DNA of 64,000 nucleotides from Lewinella sp. LCG006 (GCF_040784935.1 NZ_CP160680.1:4372501-4436500); one strand, 5' to 3'; shown: positions 7,430 to 16,098, counted from the first letter of the stretch. The notes: generated from the letters alone by a model not told the origin. Numbers and translations are program-made.

Positions 7430-10063
7430 ATGAACACTGCAGAGCACAAACGACTCAAAGAAAACTATTCCGGTACCAAAGATTGGCTTAAATGGGGGCC
7501 TTATCTGAGCGAACGCCAGTGGGGTACCGTACGCGAAGATTACAGTCCGCGAGGCGATGCCTGGAATTATTTCCCTCATGAGCAGGCCCGCAGCAGAGCT
7601 TACCGTTGGGGCGAAGATGGCCTGGCGGGTTTTTCTGATCGCTATTGTAATATCTGCTTTAGCATCGCACTCTGGAACGGAAAAGATGACATTCTCAAAG
7701 AACGCTTGTACGGCCTCACTGGCCCACAGGGCAACCATGGTGAAGATGTCAAAGAGCTTTACTACTACCTGGATAATACCCCCTCGCACGCGTACCAAAA
7801 GCAGTTGTACAAATACCCTCAGCAGCAATTCCCTTATGAGCAACTCCTTGCCGAAAATGCGAAACGTGGCTTAAAAGACCTGGAGTACGAGCTTTTGGAC
7901 ACGGGCATTTTTGCCAACAACGAATACTTTGATGTCTTTACCGAATACGCCAAAGCCGATAGTGAAGATATGCTGATCAAAATCACTGTGAGTAACCGCG
8001 CCGATCAGCCTGCTCAGTTAGACTTGTTGCCAACCCTGGTGATGCGCAATCACTGGAGCTTTAGTGGCATGGAAAAGAAGCCGGTCATCAAGAAGCAAAG
8101 CCAGAATGGCCAGTCGTTTGTCAGTATTGATCACGAATATGTGGGCGGCAGGTATTACCTCTATTTTGAGCCAGCACAGCGGCTATTGTTTACAGAAAAT
8201 GAAACCAATACGGAAGTTGTTTCTAAAATACCCAACGACCATCCACGTAAAAAAGACCTTTTTCACGAGGCGGTAGTCTGTCAGGATTTTTCCCTTGCTA
8301 CCAGTAAAGAAGAAGGGACTAAATTTGCCCCTCACTATGTCCTTGAGCTGTCGGCTGGCGAAACGAAAACCGTCTGTTTACGACTTTCTCACCAACCTCA
8401 CGACCAACCCTTTGGAGCTGCATTCGAGGAAGCTTTCACCCAGCGGAAAAAGGAGAGTGACCAGTTTTATGAACAGTTGACCAAAGGGCTGGATGCCGAA
8501 GAAGCCGCTATTCAAAGGCAAGCTTTTGCGGGCTTATTGTGGACAAAACAGTACTACAATTACGATGTGGAACGCTGGCTGGAAGGAGATGACAAAATCG
8601 CTAAATCTCCTCCCGAGCGCCTGGCTGGCCGTAATAGCAACTGGAAAACCTTGCGAATTCATGATATCCTTTCCATGCCCGATGCCTGGGAATATCCCTG
8701 GTTTGCCGCCTGGGACTCCGCTTTTCATTGCCTTACTTTCGCGATGATCGACCCCGAATTCGCTAAGCAGCAGCTACTGCTCTTTACCAAAGAGTGGTAC
8801 ATGGCACCCAATGGGCAGATACCGGCCTACGAGTGGTCGTTTAGTGATGTCAATCCACCCGTACAAGCTTGGGCAGCCATCAATATTTACCAAATAGAAC
8901 AAAAGCAGACCGGTAAGGGAGATGTGAAATTTCTCAAACGCATGTTCAACAAATTAGCGCTCAATTTTACCTGGTGGGTCAATCAATTAGATCGTAGTCA
9001 AAATAATGTTTTTGAAGGAGGCTTCTTAGGTTTAGATAACATTGGGGTCTTTGATCGTAGCAATGACATTCCTGGTGGCGGCACCTTAGAGCAGGTCGAT
9101 GGTACCTCCTGGATGGCTTTATATTGCCTGAATATGCTGGAGATGAGCCTCGAAATAGCCTTGTACGACGATACTTACGAAGACATGGCTACCAAGTATT
9201 TTGGTCACTTTGTCTTCATTGCTGAGGCACTTAATATCATCAGTCAGGAATACGCAAGTACTTGGGACGAGCGGGAAGGATTTTTCTACGATAAGCTCAT
9301 TTTACCCAGTGAGGAGGTGGTACCCATCAAAATACGCTCTATCGCAGGCTTGTTGTCCTTGGCCGCAGTGTTGACCATCAAGCGAGAAACCCTTAAGGCA
9401 TTGCCACGCTTCCAGCAAAGTGTCATTTGGTTTAGGGAACATCGCATGGAAAACCTCAAGTATCCGGTTATCCAGAGTTACGCCGAAGGCGATGATCTGC
9501 TACTTTCTCTGGTTCCTAAAAAGCGGATGGAAATTTTGATGGCAGCACTGTTGGACGAAAAGGAATTTCTCAGTCCTTACGGTATTCGTTCCTTGTCGAA
9601 AATACACGAAACGCCTTATCATCTCAATATTCAGGGGGTAGATTACTCCATTGATTACGAACCCGCCGAAGCCAGTGTTCACCTTTTTGGTGGCAACTCC
9701 AATTGGCGCGGGCCGGTATGGTTTCCAATGAATTACCTTTTTATTCAGGCCATTCAGGAGTATTACCACTATTGCGGAGATGAACTCCAATTTGCCTTGC
9801 CTACGGGTAGCGAGAATTTGCTGACCCTTGACCAGATTCGTAAAGCGCTCAGCCAACGATTAATCAATATCTTTCTTCCCGATGAGCATGGTCATCGTCC
9901 CGTTAATGGCCTTTATACGGAGGCTTATGAGCAGGAACATTTCCGCGATTTAATTCTTTTTTACGAATATTTTCACGGCGAAAACGGGAGAGGAGCAGGT
10001 GCTTCTCACCAAACCGGGTGGACGGCGCTTGTCGCAAATTTAATTGCAGAAACTAAGCAGTAA
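7430..10063 (+). CDS. GH63-like (MGH1-type) glucosidase
   Basis: This 877-residue protein lacks a signal peptide and so is probably cytoplasmic. The N-terminal ~330 residues form a beta-rich domain (WLKWGPYLSERQWGTVRED, WNYFPHEQARSRAYRWGEDG). The rest is an (alpha/alpha)6 barrel with GH63/MGH1 landmarks: WEYPWFAAWDSAFH (about 420-433), PNGQIPAYEWSFSDVNPP, and GGNSNWRGPVWFPMNYL near the C-terminus. Relatives hydrolyse alpha-glucosidic bonds in oligosaccharides; bacterial substrates include glucosylglycerate, mannosylglycerate and alpha-galactosides, and cannot be told apart here. It is divergent from the glycosyltransferase and probably monocistronic. Confidence 0.85.
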   Translation: MNTAEHKRLKENYSGTKDWLKWGPYLSERQWGTVREDYSPRGDAWNYFPHEQARSRAYRWGEDGLAGFSDRYCNICFSIALWNGKDDILKERLYGLTGPQGNHGEDVKELYYYLDNTPSHAYQKQLYKYPQQQFPYEQLLAENAKRGLKDLEYELLDTGIFANNEYFDVFTEYAKADSEDMLIKITVSNRADQPAQLDLLPTLVMRNHWSFSGMEKKPVIKKQSQNGQSFVSIDHEYVGGRYYLYFEPAQRLLFTENETNTEVVSKIPNDHPRKKDLFHEAVVCQDFSLATSKEEGTKFAPHYVLELSAGETKTVCLRLSHQPHDQPFGAAFEEAFTQRKKESDQFYEQLTKGLDAEEAAIQRQAFAGLLWTKQYYNYDVERWLEGDDKIAKSPPERLAGRNSNWKTLRIHDILSMPDAWEYPWFAAWDSAFHCLTFAMIDPEFAKQQLLLFTKEWYMAPNGQIPAYEWSFSDVNPPVQAWAAINIYQIEQKQTGKGDVKFLKRMFNKLALNFTWWVNQLDRSQNNVFEGGFLGLDNIGVFDRSNDIPGGGTLEQVDGTSWMALYCLNMLEMSLEIALYDDTYEDMATKYFGHFVFIAEALNIISQEYASTWDEREGFFYDKLILPSEEVVPIKIRSIAGLLSLAAVLTIKRETLKALPRFQQSVIWFREHRMENLKYPVIQSYAEGDDLLLSLVPKKRMEILMAALLDEKEFLSPYGIRSLSKIHETPYHLNIQGVDYSIDYEPAEASVHLFGGNSNWRGPVWFPMNYLFIQAIQEYYHYCGDELQFALPTGSENLLTLDQIRKALSQRLINIFLPDEHGHRPVNGLYTEAYEQEHFRDLILFYEYFHGENGRGAGASHQTGWTALVANLIAETKQ

Positions 10064-10124
10064 ATTAATTTGGCAAAAGCCTGATAAAGAAAGAAGCGAA
10101 GCTAATAAAACAAGATAGGCCCCG

Positions 10125-10143
10125 CCTGCCTGCAGCAGGCAGG
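10125..10143 (+). terminator. Palindrome downstream of the glucosidase gene
   Basis: CCTGCCTGC-A-GCAGGCAGG is a perfect 9+1+9 palindrome 62 nt after the glucosidase stop. The same CCTGCCTGC / GCAGGCAGG hairpin core recurs inside the foldback repeats near 19.86 kb and 41.88 kb, so it may be a repeat module and not a dedicated terminator. The remaining ~120 nt before the IS element hold only AT-rich sequence with a few short inverted motifs. Confidence 0.45.
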
Positions 10144-10267
10144 GATTTAACGGATTTGACAGATTGACAAGGTTTTAAAATCGGTGATAATCTTGTTCCA
10201 TCCCTTGTTCGGCGTTGGCTTTGCCTACGTCGGGGTGTAAACTAAAGACGCATTGACGTAGGTGCAA

Positions 10268-11661
10268 CCTTAATGTCGTCAACTTAAGGTATATTAGAAT
10301 AAAGCTAAAGATGAATCGGACCAAAAAAATACTGTCTATTTTGGAAGAAGAGCTACGAAATGAAGAATTTGCTAGGTGCCACAAGGTCAACGCCAAGGCC
10401 TTTAGTCGAAATAGGGTGCTGACGATGGCGACAACGATATTGATATTGGTCAACAACGTGAGTAAAAGTCTGGGAGTTGAGATCAGTAAATTTTTACAGC
10501 GTTTTGGCAAATCAGTCGTGAGTAAACAAGCTTTTAGCAAAGCGCGATACAAGCTAAAGGTATCAGCCTTTAAGCACCTCAATAAGTTACTTGTCAGTAA
10601 TTTTTATAGTATAGGTAACTATCATTTATACAAAGAAAAGTATTTACTGTTATCCAGCGATGGCACGGATTTTCATCTTCCTTGGACGGAAGAAATAGTA
10701 GCAGAATTTAGTATGATGGACAATGGAATGAGTGATCAACCTAAATGCTTGGCTAGGTGCATAAAAGTATGGGATGTGCTTAATAGGTTGAGCGTGCAGA
10801 CACAATTATATGAGTATGAAGCAGCAGAAATAAATATGTTTGCACAAAACTGGGAGGAGATAAAAAAATGGTTGTTACCCAAAATCGAAGCTCCTGTGAT
10901 ATTGTTGGCAGACATGGCCTATCCTGCATTCTGGCTGTTTAACAAATTGAATAACAGTGGTGTATCTTTTTTATTTAGATGCAAAAAAGATTATTGTACT
11001 GAAGTCAAAGCATTTATTGCATCTGATGAGGATCATGCCAACTTGCGTTTAGATATGACTAAATATGGACGCAAAAAGAAGCTAAAGTGGATGGGGTTTA
11101 TCCAAGAGTTTTCTGATTTTCCTGATTTTATAGATGTAAGGATTTATAGAGCCAAAGCAGAATCTGGTAAAGAGGCATATCTGATTACCTCCTTATCGGA
11201 GGAAGAGGTATCAAATGATGAGTTATCTGATCTGTACAACCAAAGATGGGGGGTAGAAACCTCAATTGATTTTGACAAAAACAAAACAGAAATAGAAAAC
11301 TTTGCAGCAAAGTATCCAGAAGGCATCCGCCAGGAATGGCAGGCAGCAACACTAGCCTCCAACATTGCCCAACTTTTGATCAATGACGCTCAGGAAGAAT
11401 TGGACAAAGAGCAACTCGGAAAGAATAATAAGTATCACTATCAAATCAATAAATCCGTAGCCCTAGGATTGATTAAAAATGAGCTCCCTAAATTTATGAT
11501 GGGGCAGGAAGACTACGAACAGTTCTACAAAAGAATGATCGGATTGATCCGAAGATATAAAGAGCCAGTCAGGCCCGGAAGGAGCTATGCACGAAAGCGA
11601 AAACATAAGCACAAATACCCAATGAATATGCGTAGGGTGTCTTAAGTTGACGACATTAAGG
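10268..11661 (+). mobile_element. Complete IS4-family insertion sequence (1,394 bp)
   Basis: The element is bounded by perfect 21-bp terminal inverted repeats (10268-10288 and 11641-11661; outer end CCTTAATGTCGTCAACTTAAG). It is flanked by the 5-bp direct repeat TGCAA (10263-10267 and 11662-11666), a target-site duplication. It carries a single transposase gene whose stop lies within the right repeat. Removing the element and one TGCAA copy restores GTAGGT-GCA-ACCTAC, so it inserted into the loop of a small palindrome. It looks intact and recently inserted. Confidence 0.93.
10311..11645 (+). CDS. IS4-family DDE transposase
   Basis: This 444-residue protein shows the DDE catalytic triad in IS4 context: D117 in SSDGTDFHLP, D201 in LLADMAYPAFW, and E316 inside the IS4 signature Y-x2-R-x3-E-x6-K (YNQRWGVETSIDFDK). 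It has a basic C-terminal tail (YARKRKHKHKYP). It cuts and joins the ends of its own element. The start ATG at 10311 lies 22 nt inside the left repeat, and the stop (11643-11645) falls in the right repeat. No frameshift or truncation is seen. Codon use is more AT-rich than in the flanking genes, in keeping with foreign origin. Confidence 0.93.
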   Translation: MNRTKKILSILEEELRNEEFARCHKVNAKAFSRNRVLTMATTILILVNNVSKSLGVEISKFLQRFGKSVVSKQAFSKARYKLKVSAFKHLNKLLVSNFYSIGNYHLYKEKYLLLSSDGTDFHLPWTEEIVAEFSMMDNGMSDQPKCLARCIKVWDVLNRLSVQTQLYEYEAAEINMFAQNWEEIKKWLLPKIEAPVILLADMAYPAFWLFNKLNNSGVSFLFRCKKDYCTEVKAFIASDEDHANLRLDMTKYGRKKKLKWMGFIQEFSDFPDFIDVRIYRAKAESGKEAYLITSLSEEEVSNDELSDLYNQRWGVETSIDFDKNKTEIENFAAKYPEGIRQEWQAATLASNIAQLLINDAQEELDKEQLGKNNKYHYQINKSVALGLIKNELPKFMMGQEDYEQFYKRMIGLIRRYKEPVRPGRSYARKRKHKHKYPMNMRRVS

Positions 11662-11679
11662 TGCAACCTACGCCGAAGG

Positions 11680-11808
11680 TTAGAATTTATAACTATATCC
11701 CAATCTCACGACCTGTATTTTGTAATAATCATCGTTGGTACAGCTAAAGCCTTGCCCTTGGATGGTAATCGCATAAGAAAGAGAGATACAAAGGATTTGG
11801 AGGGTAGA
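11680..11808 (-). pseudogene. C-terminal remnant of an outer-membrane beta-barrel gene
   Basis: On the minus strand a 42-codon open stretch ends with strands typical of a barrel C-terminus: ISLSYAITIQGQGF, then DDYYKIQVVRLGYSYKF and a stop. The final aromatic residue and the alternating pattern are the outer-membrane signature. The frame is closed by a stop just upstream (11809-11811), and no matching N-terminal region follows, so this is probably the broken end of a lost gene next to the IS insertion. The rest of 11667-11952 shows nothing else apart from the arsR promoter. Confidence 0.4.
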
Positions 11809-11903
11809 TCATGAAAGGATGGTCTTGAGCAAGAAAAATAAGTGATGGATCATGTTCAGTAGTTAACACAAAGTTAAACTAAGAAATTGGAGAAAATTTG
11901 GAG

Positions 11904-11936
11904 TTGGTAAAATTATTCATCGTAATATTGCAATAT
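11904..11936 (+). promoter_or_regulatory. arsR promoter with overlapping operator dyad
   Basis: A TTG at 11904-11906 and TAATATTG at 11923-11930 resemble the Bacteroidota -33 and -7 elements (TTG / TAnnTTTG, one mismatch, spacer 16). The -7 element overlaps a perfect 12-bp palindrome, ATATTGCAATAT (11925-11936), 16 nt before the arsR start. An AT-rich dyad over the promoter is the usual place for an ArsR/SmtB operator, so autorepression is likely. The assignment is inferred from position. Confidence 0.55.
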
Positions 11937-11952
11937 ATAATTCAAAATAAAA

Positions 11953-12285
11953 ATGGGCCTCACCAAAACCGAAAATTTCACCGATCAGCAAAACGAACTG
12001 GCAACCATCGCCAAGGCAATCGGGCATCCCGGTAGGGTCGCAATTTTGCAACACCTGCTCAAGGTGGATGCTTGTATTTGCGGTGACCTGGTCGCCGAAA
12101 TACCTCTTGCGCAGCCGACTATTTCACGGCACCTACAGGAACTCAAGGCGGTGGGGATTATCAAAGGGAGTATCACGGGTACCAGCGTTAATTACTGCAT
12201 TGATGCTGCTCGCTGGCGCGAAATACAAGCACTGCTCAATGGCCTCTTCAATACTTATGTATCCGATCAGGATTGTAATTGTTAA
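11953..12285 (+). CDS. arsR: ArsR/SmtB family metalloregulator
   Basis: This 110-residue winged-helix protein has the ArsR core: AIGHPGRVAILQHLL, a metal motif with Cys41 and Cys43 (DACICGDLV, like ELCVCDL of arsenic sensors), recognition helix QPTISRHLQELKAVGII, and wing GTSVNYCID. A further C-terminal pair, CNC (108-110), could join in metalloid binding. ArsR repressors leave DNA when As(III) or Sb(III) binds. It is the first gene of an operon with a phosphatase/arsenate reductase-like protein (18 nt away) and an Acr3 exporter. Confidence 0.92.
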   Translation: MGLTKTENFTDQQNELATIAKAIGHPGRVAILQHLLKVDACICGDLVAEIPLAQPTISRHLQELKAVGIIKGSITGTSVNYCIDAARWREIQALLNGLFNTYVSDQDCNC

Positions 12286-12303
12286 CCACTACAAATAATA
12301 CTT

Positions 12304-12963
12304 GTGCAACACGAGACAAAACCATCCTCGTTGGGTGCTCCATTGTTGGAGAGCGTGCAGCGACTAACGGAGGAGTTGCTCGCCGAGGCGGCACTGATCC
12401 CTAAGGCGAGGAAAGAACTATTAAACCAGTTAACCAATTATTTGGTGCAAAAAAACGAGGCCAAGCAGCCCATCTCCCTTAATTTCATCTGCACCCACAA
12501 TTCCCGCCGCAGTCATCTCGGACAAATCTGGGCTGCCACCGCTGCTGCTTATTTTGGGATGACAGATGTCACGACTTATTCTGGAGGTACGGAAAGCACC
12601 GCCTTCAATCCCCGGGCCGTCGCAGCGCTGGAACGAGCGGGGTTCCAGATTGAAAATCCAGGTGGGGAAAATCCCCATTACCGCGTTCATTACGCGCTAG
12701 ATACACCTCCGCTGGTCTGCTTTTCTAAAACCTTTGACGACCCCTCCAATCCTCAAAGTCACTTTGCCGCCATCATGACCTGCTCCGATGCCGATGAAAA
12801 CTGCCCCTTCATTCCCGGTGTAGATCTTCGCCTCCCCCTCACCTACGAAGACCCCAAAATAGCTGACGATACCCCCGAAGAAGCCGCTCGCTACGAAGAA
12901 CGCCTCCGCCAAATCGGTCGCGAGATACTGTATGCATTTCAAGGAGCCCATGTGGCAACTTGA
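12304..12963 (+). CDS. LMW phosphatase / arsenate reductase-like protein
   Basis: This 219-residue protein has the P-loop CX5R of low-molecular-weight tyrosine phosphatases and thioredoxin-type arsenate reductases (ICTHNSRRSHLGQIW; Cys63, Arg69), preceded by a ~55-residue helical extension. The D-P segment near the end (LTYEDPKIADDTPEEAARY) matches the general-acid region. The start is GTG (12304); no ATG occurs before the catalytic loop. In an arsR-acr3 operon the likely job is reducing As(V) to As(III) or handling an organic arsenical, but the CTHNSRRS loop differs from the CTGNSCRS form of ArsC and lacks its second cysteine there. The electron donor is unclear. Confidence 0.75.
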   Translation: MQHETKPSSLGAPLLESVQRLTEELLAEAALIPKARKELLNQLTNYLVQKNEAKQPISLNFICTHNSRRSHLGQIWAATAAAYFGMTDVTTYSGGTESTAFNPRAVAALERAGFQIENPGGENPHYRVHYALDTPPLVCFSKTFDDPSNPQSHFAAIMTCSDADENCPFIPGVDLRLPLTYEDPKIADDTPEEAARYEERLRQIGREILYAFQGAHVAT

Positions 12964-13168
12964 GGTCGGAAGTCGGAATTTTTAAACCACACTCCGCACC
13001 TAAACAAGGTGTAAAGGTTGGAAAAGTGTAAGGGTGTAAAAGTACCATCAACTGCTCAAGGTCGGAAGTCGGAAGTGGGAATTTTAAACCGCACTCCGCA
13101 CCTAAAAAGGTGTAAAAGTGTAAGGGTGTAAAAGTACCATCAACCATCAACCATCAACAATCAACCAA
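12964..13168. repeat. Two-copy tandem repeat (~96 bp) inside the ars operon
   Basis: Two imperfect units start at 12964 and 13060, each holding GGTCGGAAGTCGGAA, AAACCGCACTCCGCACCT, a GTGTAAGGGTGTAAAAGT run and a closing ACCATCAAC, which is itself repeated four times before the acr3 start. The reverse complement of the same unit forms a three-copy array at 27113-27456. It has no convincing reading frame. It fills the whole space between the phosphatase stop and the acr3 start. Confidence 0.85.
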
Positions 13169-13169
13169 T

Positions 13170-14213
13170 ATGCGCAAACGCCTATCCTTCCTCGATCGCT
13201 ACCTCACAGTCTGGATCTTTCTGGCCATGGCTATTGGCGTAGCCCTAGGATATTTGCTTCCGAAAACGGCGGATTTTGTCAATCAATTCTCCATTGGTAC
13301 GACCAATATCCCCATTGCCATTGGTCTCATCCTGATGATGTATCCGCCATTGGCAAAAGTCAATTACAAAATGCTGCCGCAGGTTTTTAGCAATGTCAAA
13401 ATTCTCAGCTTATCTCTGCTGCTCAATTGGATCATTGGCCCAGTACTTATGTTTGCGTTGGCGATTATCTTCCTGCGCGATTACCCAGAATACATGACGG
13501 GGCTCATTTTGATCGGCTTAGCGCGTTGTATTGCCATGGTGATTGTCTGGAACGACCTTGCTGAAGGCAGCCGTGAATACGGTGCTGGCCTGGTAGCGCT
13601 CAATAGTATTTTTCAGGTCTTTTTTTACAGTTTTTATGCTTGGTTGTTCATCACCGTGCTCCCTCCTTATTTTGGTTTCGAGGGAGCCATCGTCGATATT
13701 TCTATTGGCACCGTTGCCGAGAGCGTGGCCATTTACCTGGGCATTCCCTTTCTGGCGGGACTACTCAGTCGCATACTACTCGTTCGCGCAAAAGGGGAGG
13801 AATGGTACCAGCAAAAATTCATTCCGGCCATCTCTCCCATTACCCTGATCGCGCTGCTTTTTACCATTGTCGTCATGTTTAGCCTCAAGGGAGAATTGAT
13901 CGTGGCTATCCCGCTAGATGTGCTGCGCATAGCCCTTCCATTGCTTATCTATTTTGGCTTGATTTTTCTCATCAGCTTCTTCATCGGCAAAGCTTTGGGT
14001 GCCGATTATCCCCGCAATACCGCTATTGCTTTCACGGCCACGGGCAATAATTTTGAGTTAGCCATCGCTGTAGCCATCGCCGTTTTTGGGCTCAATTCCG
14101 GAGAAGCCTTCACTGGAGTCATTGGCCCTCTGGTCGAAGTGCCTGCCCTGATTGCTTTGGTCAATGTTGCCTTTTGGTTGCGAAGAAAATACTACCCCCA
14201 GTTGGGCGAGTAG
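13170..14213 (+). CDS. acr3: Acr3-family arsenite exporter
   Basis: This 347-residue polytopic protein (about ten membrane segments) matches Acr3: N-terminal [37 protein letters not shown], conserved Cys120 in [17 protein letters not shown], and [19 protein letters not shown] in the C-terminal half. Acr3 pumps As(III) out of the cell using the proton gradient and needs the TM4 cysteine. With arsR and the reductase-like gene it forms a resistance operon, although a 205-bp tandem repeat separates it from its upstream neighbour and may affect cotranscription. Confidence 0.94.
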   Translation: MRKRLSFLDRYLTVWIFLAMAIGVALGYLLPKTADFVNQFSIGTTNIPIAIGLILMMYPPLAKVNYKMLPQVFSNVKILSLSLLLNWIIGPVLMFALAIIFLRDYPEYMTGLILIGLARCIAMVIVWNDLAEGSREYGAGLVALNSIFQVFFYSFYAWLFITVLPPYFGFEGAIVDISIGTVAESVAIYLGIPFLAGLLSRILLVRAKGEEWYQQKFIPAISPITLIALLFTIVVMFSLKGELIVAIPLDVLRIALPLLIYFGLIFLISFFIGKALGADYPRNTAIAFTATGNNFELAIAVAIAVFGLNSGEAFTGVIGPLVEVPALIALVNVAFWLRRKYYPQLGE

Positions 14214-14257
14214 TTTGTTTTGGGGCTGTGCCTTCGTGCTTCTGCGGCTAGAGAAAG

Positions 14258-14668
14258 TTACAAAAAACGACCTTTCCACTCCGGGCGTGGCATCATGCAG
14301 CTTTCTTGTTTGCCAAACCAGCGGTAACGGTTGGCGGCTACCCAGCGGTAGATGGCATCACGCCAGCTACGAGGTACGTATTTGAAGATGCTTACCCAGC
14401 CCCAAAATCCCGCCAAGCGCGGAGCTACTCGCAGCGGTACCTCCGAATGGGTGTAGGCCTGTCCGTTTTCAATCAGCACCACCGTATCCATTCCTTCTGT
14501 ATCAAGGCCATATTCCTCCATCAAAGCACGCCCCTCCTCCGATTGCAAACTCGCAAACTGGAAGATGCCCTCCGGGTCACGCACCAGTATGAACTGCACA
14601 AAGCCGTTGCAGAGGTTACAGACGCCGTCAAAGAGTAAAATTGGAAGGGAATGGGGCATGTTGATCAT
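14258..14668 (-). CDS. DCC-family thiol-disulfide oxidoreductase (DUF393)
   Basis: This 136-residue protein has the DCC signature near the N-terminus (LLFDGVCNLCNGFVQFIL) with a CNLC thioredoxin-like pair, followed by FASLQSEEGRALM and the late VPRSWRDAIYRWVAANRYRWFG pattern typical of YuxK-type proteins. They are small predicted redox proteins of unknown substrate. Either M1 or M4 can start it. It is convergent with acr3 (44 nt between stops), so no link to arsenic resistance is implied. Confidence 0.85.
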   Translation of the reverse strand: MINMPHSLPILLFDGVCNLCNGFVQFILVRDPEGIFQFASLQSEEGRALMEEYGLDTEGMDTVVLIENGQAYTHSEVPLRVAPRLAGFWGWVSIFKYVPRSWRDAIYRWVAANRYRWFGKQESCMMPRPEWKGRFL

Positions 14669-14776
14669 TTTTTATGCGTTAAAAGGTAATTGTTCCGGGT
14701 CTACTATTCAACAAATTTCTTGGGCTACGGTTTTGGTCGTCACTAGCTTACAAAAGAACAGATTACGCTACTTATC

Positions 14777-14887
14777 TTATTTATTTTCAACATATTGATA
14801 AATCCTCATGCTCTTAATAGCATCGGTTATCATTTCATTATACATCTCGTCGACTAATTTATTAACCGTACTTGTCAGTTTAATCAT
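14777..14887 (-). CDS. Possible small ORF or gene remnant (36 aa)
   Basis: On the minus strand, just past the T9SS gene, an open frame runs from an ATG at 14887 to a stop at 14777, encoding a 36-residue helical peptide (MIKLTSTVNKLVDEMYNEM...). The same frame is open further upstream into the end of the T9SS gene (TSLGFALGNSRINNV), so it may be the tail of a degraded gene. No family recognised. Weakly supported. Confidence 0.25.
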   Translation of the reverse strand: MIKLTSTVNKLVDEMYNEMITDAIKSMRIYQYVENK

Positions 14888-14912
14888 ATTTGGAACATTG
14901 TTGATACGGGAG

Positions 14913-15845
14913 TTACCTAATGCAAACCCAAGGGAGGTTTTGTATTGGCATATTGTATCCTTCTATTTTAAAAAAGTATAAGCCAGAAGGATATTCATCC
15001 ATGATATTATCCAGTAAAATTCGATGTTCGCCAGCAGAAAAATGATTGCTTTGACTCAACAAAAGTCTTCCTGAAACATCATATACCCTTAGGGATATTT
15101 GGTTTTCAACTTCTATATCCACAAAAACATAACTATCACTTCCTCTTCCTGGGTTAGGAAATATAGTCGCCCAACTATTATCAGCTAATGATGGGAAAGT
15201 GGGTTTAGTGTAAATAATAAGTTCGGGTAAATATTCTTCTTGAAGTGGAAAAATTTCACTTGCGTATGCGTGTAAATGGATTTGTTGGTCAGGTAAGGTG
15301 TCTACCCCATTTTCCAAGAAAAACATGATCGAATTATCTTCTTTTCTCCAATGGTCTAGATTAACTATTTCGCTAACGACTATAGATAGGTCGGGAGTTC
15401 TTAAGAGGTCTCCCTTGTAATCTCTAGACCAAACTCCATTGATTAACCAATTAACGCTGTTTACCGTTCGTGCTCTTTCTTCTATATTCAGAGGGGTGTA
15501 ATCCAGTGCAGGAGCATTATTGTTTAATTCTCCGTATATCCTGATTGGATAGGTAATAAAATTACCACTTGCGGCTGAGAATTGAATGAATGCAGAATCA
15601 ATGATTCCACCTTTCTCTAAATTTAAACCAGTGAATCTCACTGCACTAGACGAGGGAATCGTTGTGGTGGTGTTCTGAACAAAACATTCTCCTAATAATA
15701 AATTAGTAGCCTCAATGTTTGGGATCAAATACTCGGAACAGCTATATCCATCATCGTAAGAGCTTACCACTTTGTAGGAAAAAGACACCTGAGCGGTTAA
15801 ACTAGCCGTCAAGAAATAAAAGATAAAGACAAAGTGAATTCTCAT
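14913..15845 (-). CDS. Secreted protein with T9SS type A C-terminal domain
   Basis: This 310-residue protein has a signal peptide (about 1-18, ending LTAQ) and a ~200-residue beta-rich domain (AVRFTGLNLEKGGIIDSAFI, YPIRIYGELNN, WLINGVWSRDYKGDLL, PDLSIVVSEIVN) resembling DNRLRE-type carbohydrate- or surface-binding domains. It ends in a T9SS sorting domain (ATIFPNPGRGSDSYVFVDIE, SLRVYDVSGRLL, YPSGLYFFKIEG). It is expected to be exported through T9SS to the cell surface. The DNA is more AT-rich than its neighbours, suggesting recent acquisition. Only 4 nt separate it from a small exported ORF upstream. Confidence 0.8.
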   Translation of the reverse strand: MRIHFVFIFYFLTASLTAQVSFSYKVVSSYDDGYSCSEYLIPNIEATNLLLGECFVQNTTTTIPSSSAVRFTGLNLEKGGIIDSAFIQFSAASGNFITYPIRIYGELNNNAPALDYTPLNIEERARTVNSVNWLINGVWSRDYKGDLLRTPDLSIVVSEIVNLDHWRKEDNSIMFFLENGVDTLPDQQIHLHAYASEIFPLQEEYLPELIIYTKPTFPSLADNSWATIFPNPGRGSDSYVFVDIEVENQISLRVYDVSGRLLLSQSNHFSAGEHRILLDNIMDEYPSGLYFFKIEGYNMPIQNLPWVCIR

Positions 15846-15849
15846 TTTA

Positions 15850-16098
15850 CTATGTTTTTAACATTAACCAAAATATCCATACAACAAGGCCAATACTATC
15901 TCTCAAGAGGTTTAAATCTTGAATATTTTCACTTTCGTGAAAAACAGTTAACTGGTGCAAGATGAGAGAATCTGTTAACTGCGCAGTAGCGGTATTAAAG
16001 CAAACAAAAAATGAAAAACTTAATAGTAAGAGCAAATGAGTGAGCCGATTTTTAGGAGCTACGCTTCTTGAGTCACCGTGAAGAAGTAAAATGCGCAT
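15850..16098 (-). CDS. Small exported hypothetical protein
   Basis: An 82-residue frame has a convincing signal-peptide core (LTHLLLLLSFSFFVCFNTATAQ at about 19-40) and a short tail ending WIFWLMLKT. It lies 4 nt upstream of the T9SS cargo gene on the same strand, so it may be translated first in a two-gene transcript, or may be the 5' end of a decayed gene. No family recognised. The following 16099-16386 is AT-rich and shows nothing I can name. Confidence 0.4.
   Translation of the reverse strand: MRILLLHGDSRSVAPKNRLTHLLLLLSFSFFVCFNTATAQLTDSLILHQLTVFHESENIQDLNLLRDSIGLVVWIFWLMLKT

Noticed and set aside
12839-13150. 103-codon frame with internally repeated peptide
   Set aside because: The peptide repetition comes from the tandem DNA repeat; it overlaps the end of the phosphatase gene and has no signal or domain.
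12964-13168. CRISPR array
   Set aside because: Units are ~96 bp, contiguous and nearly identical along their length, with no short repeat/unique spacer alternation and no cas genes nearby.
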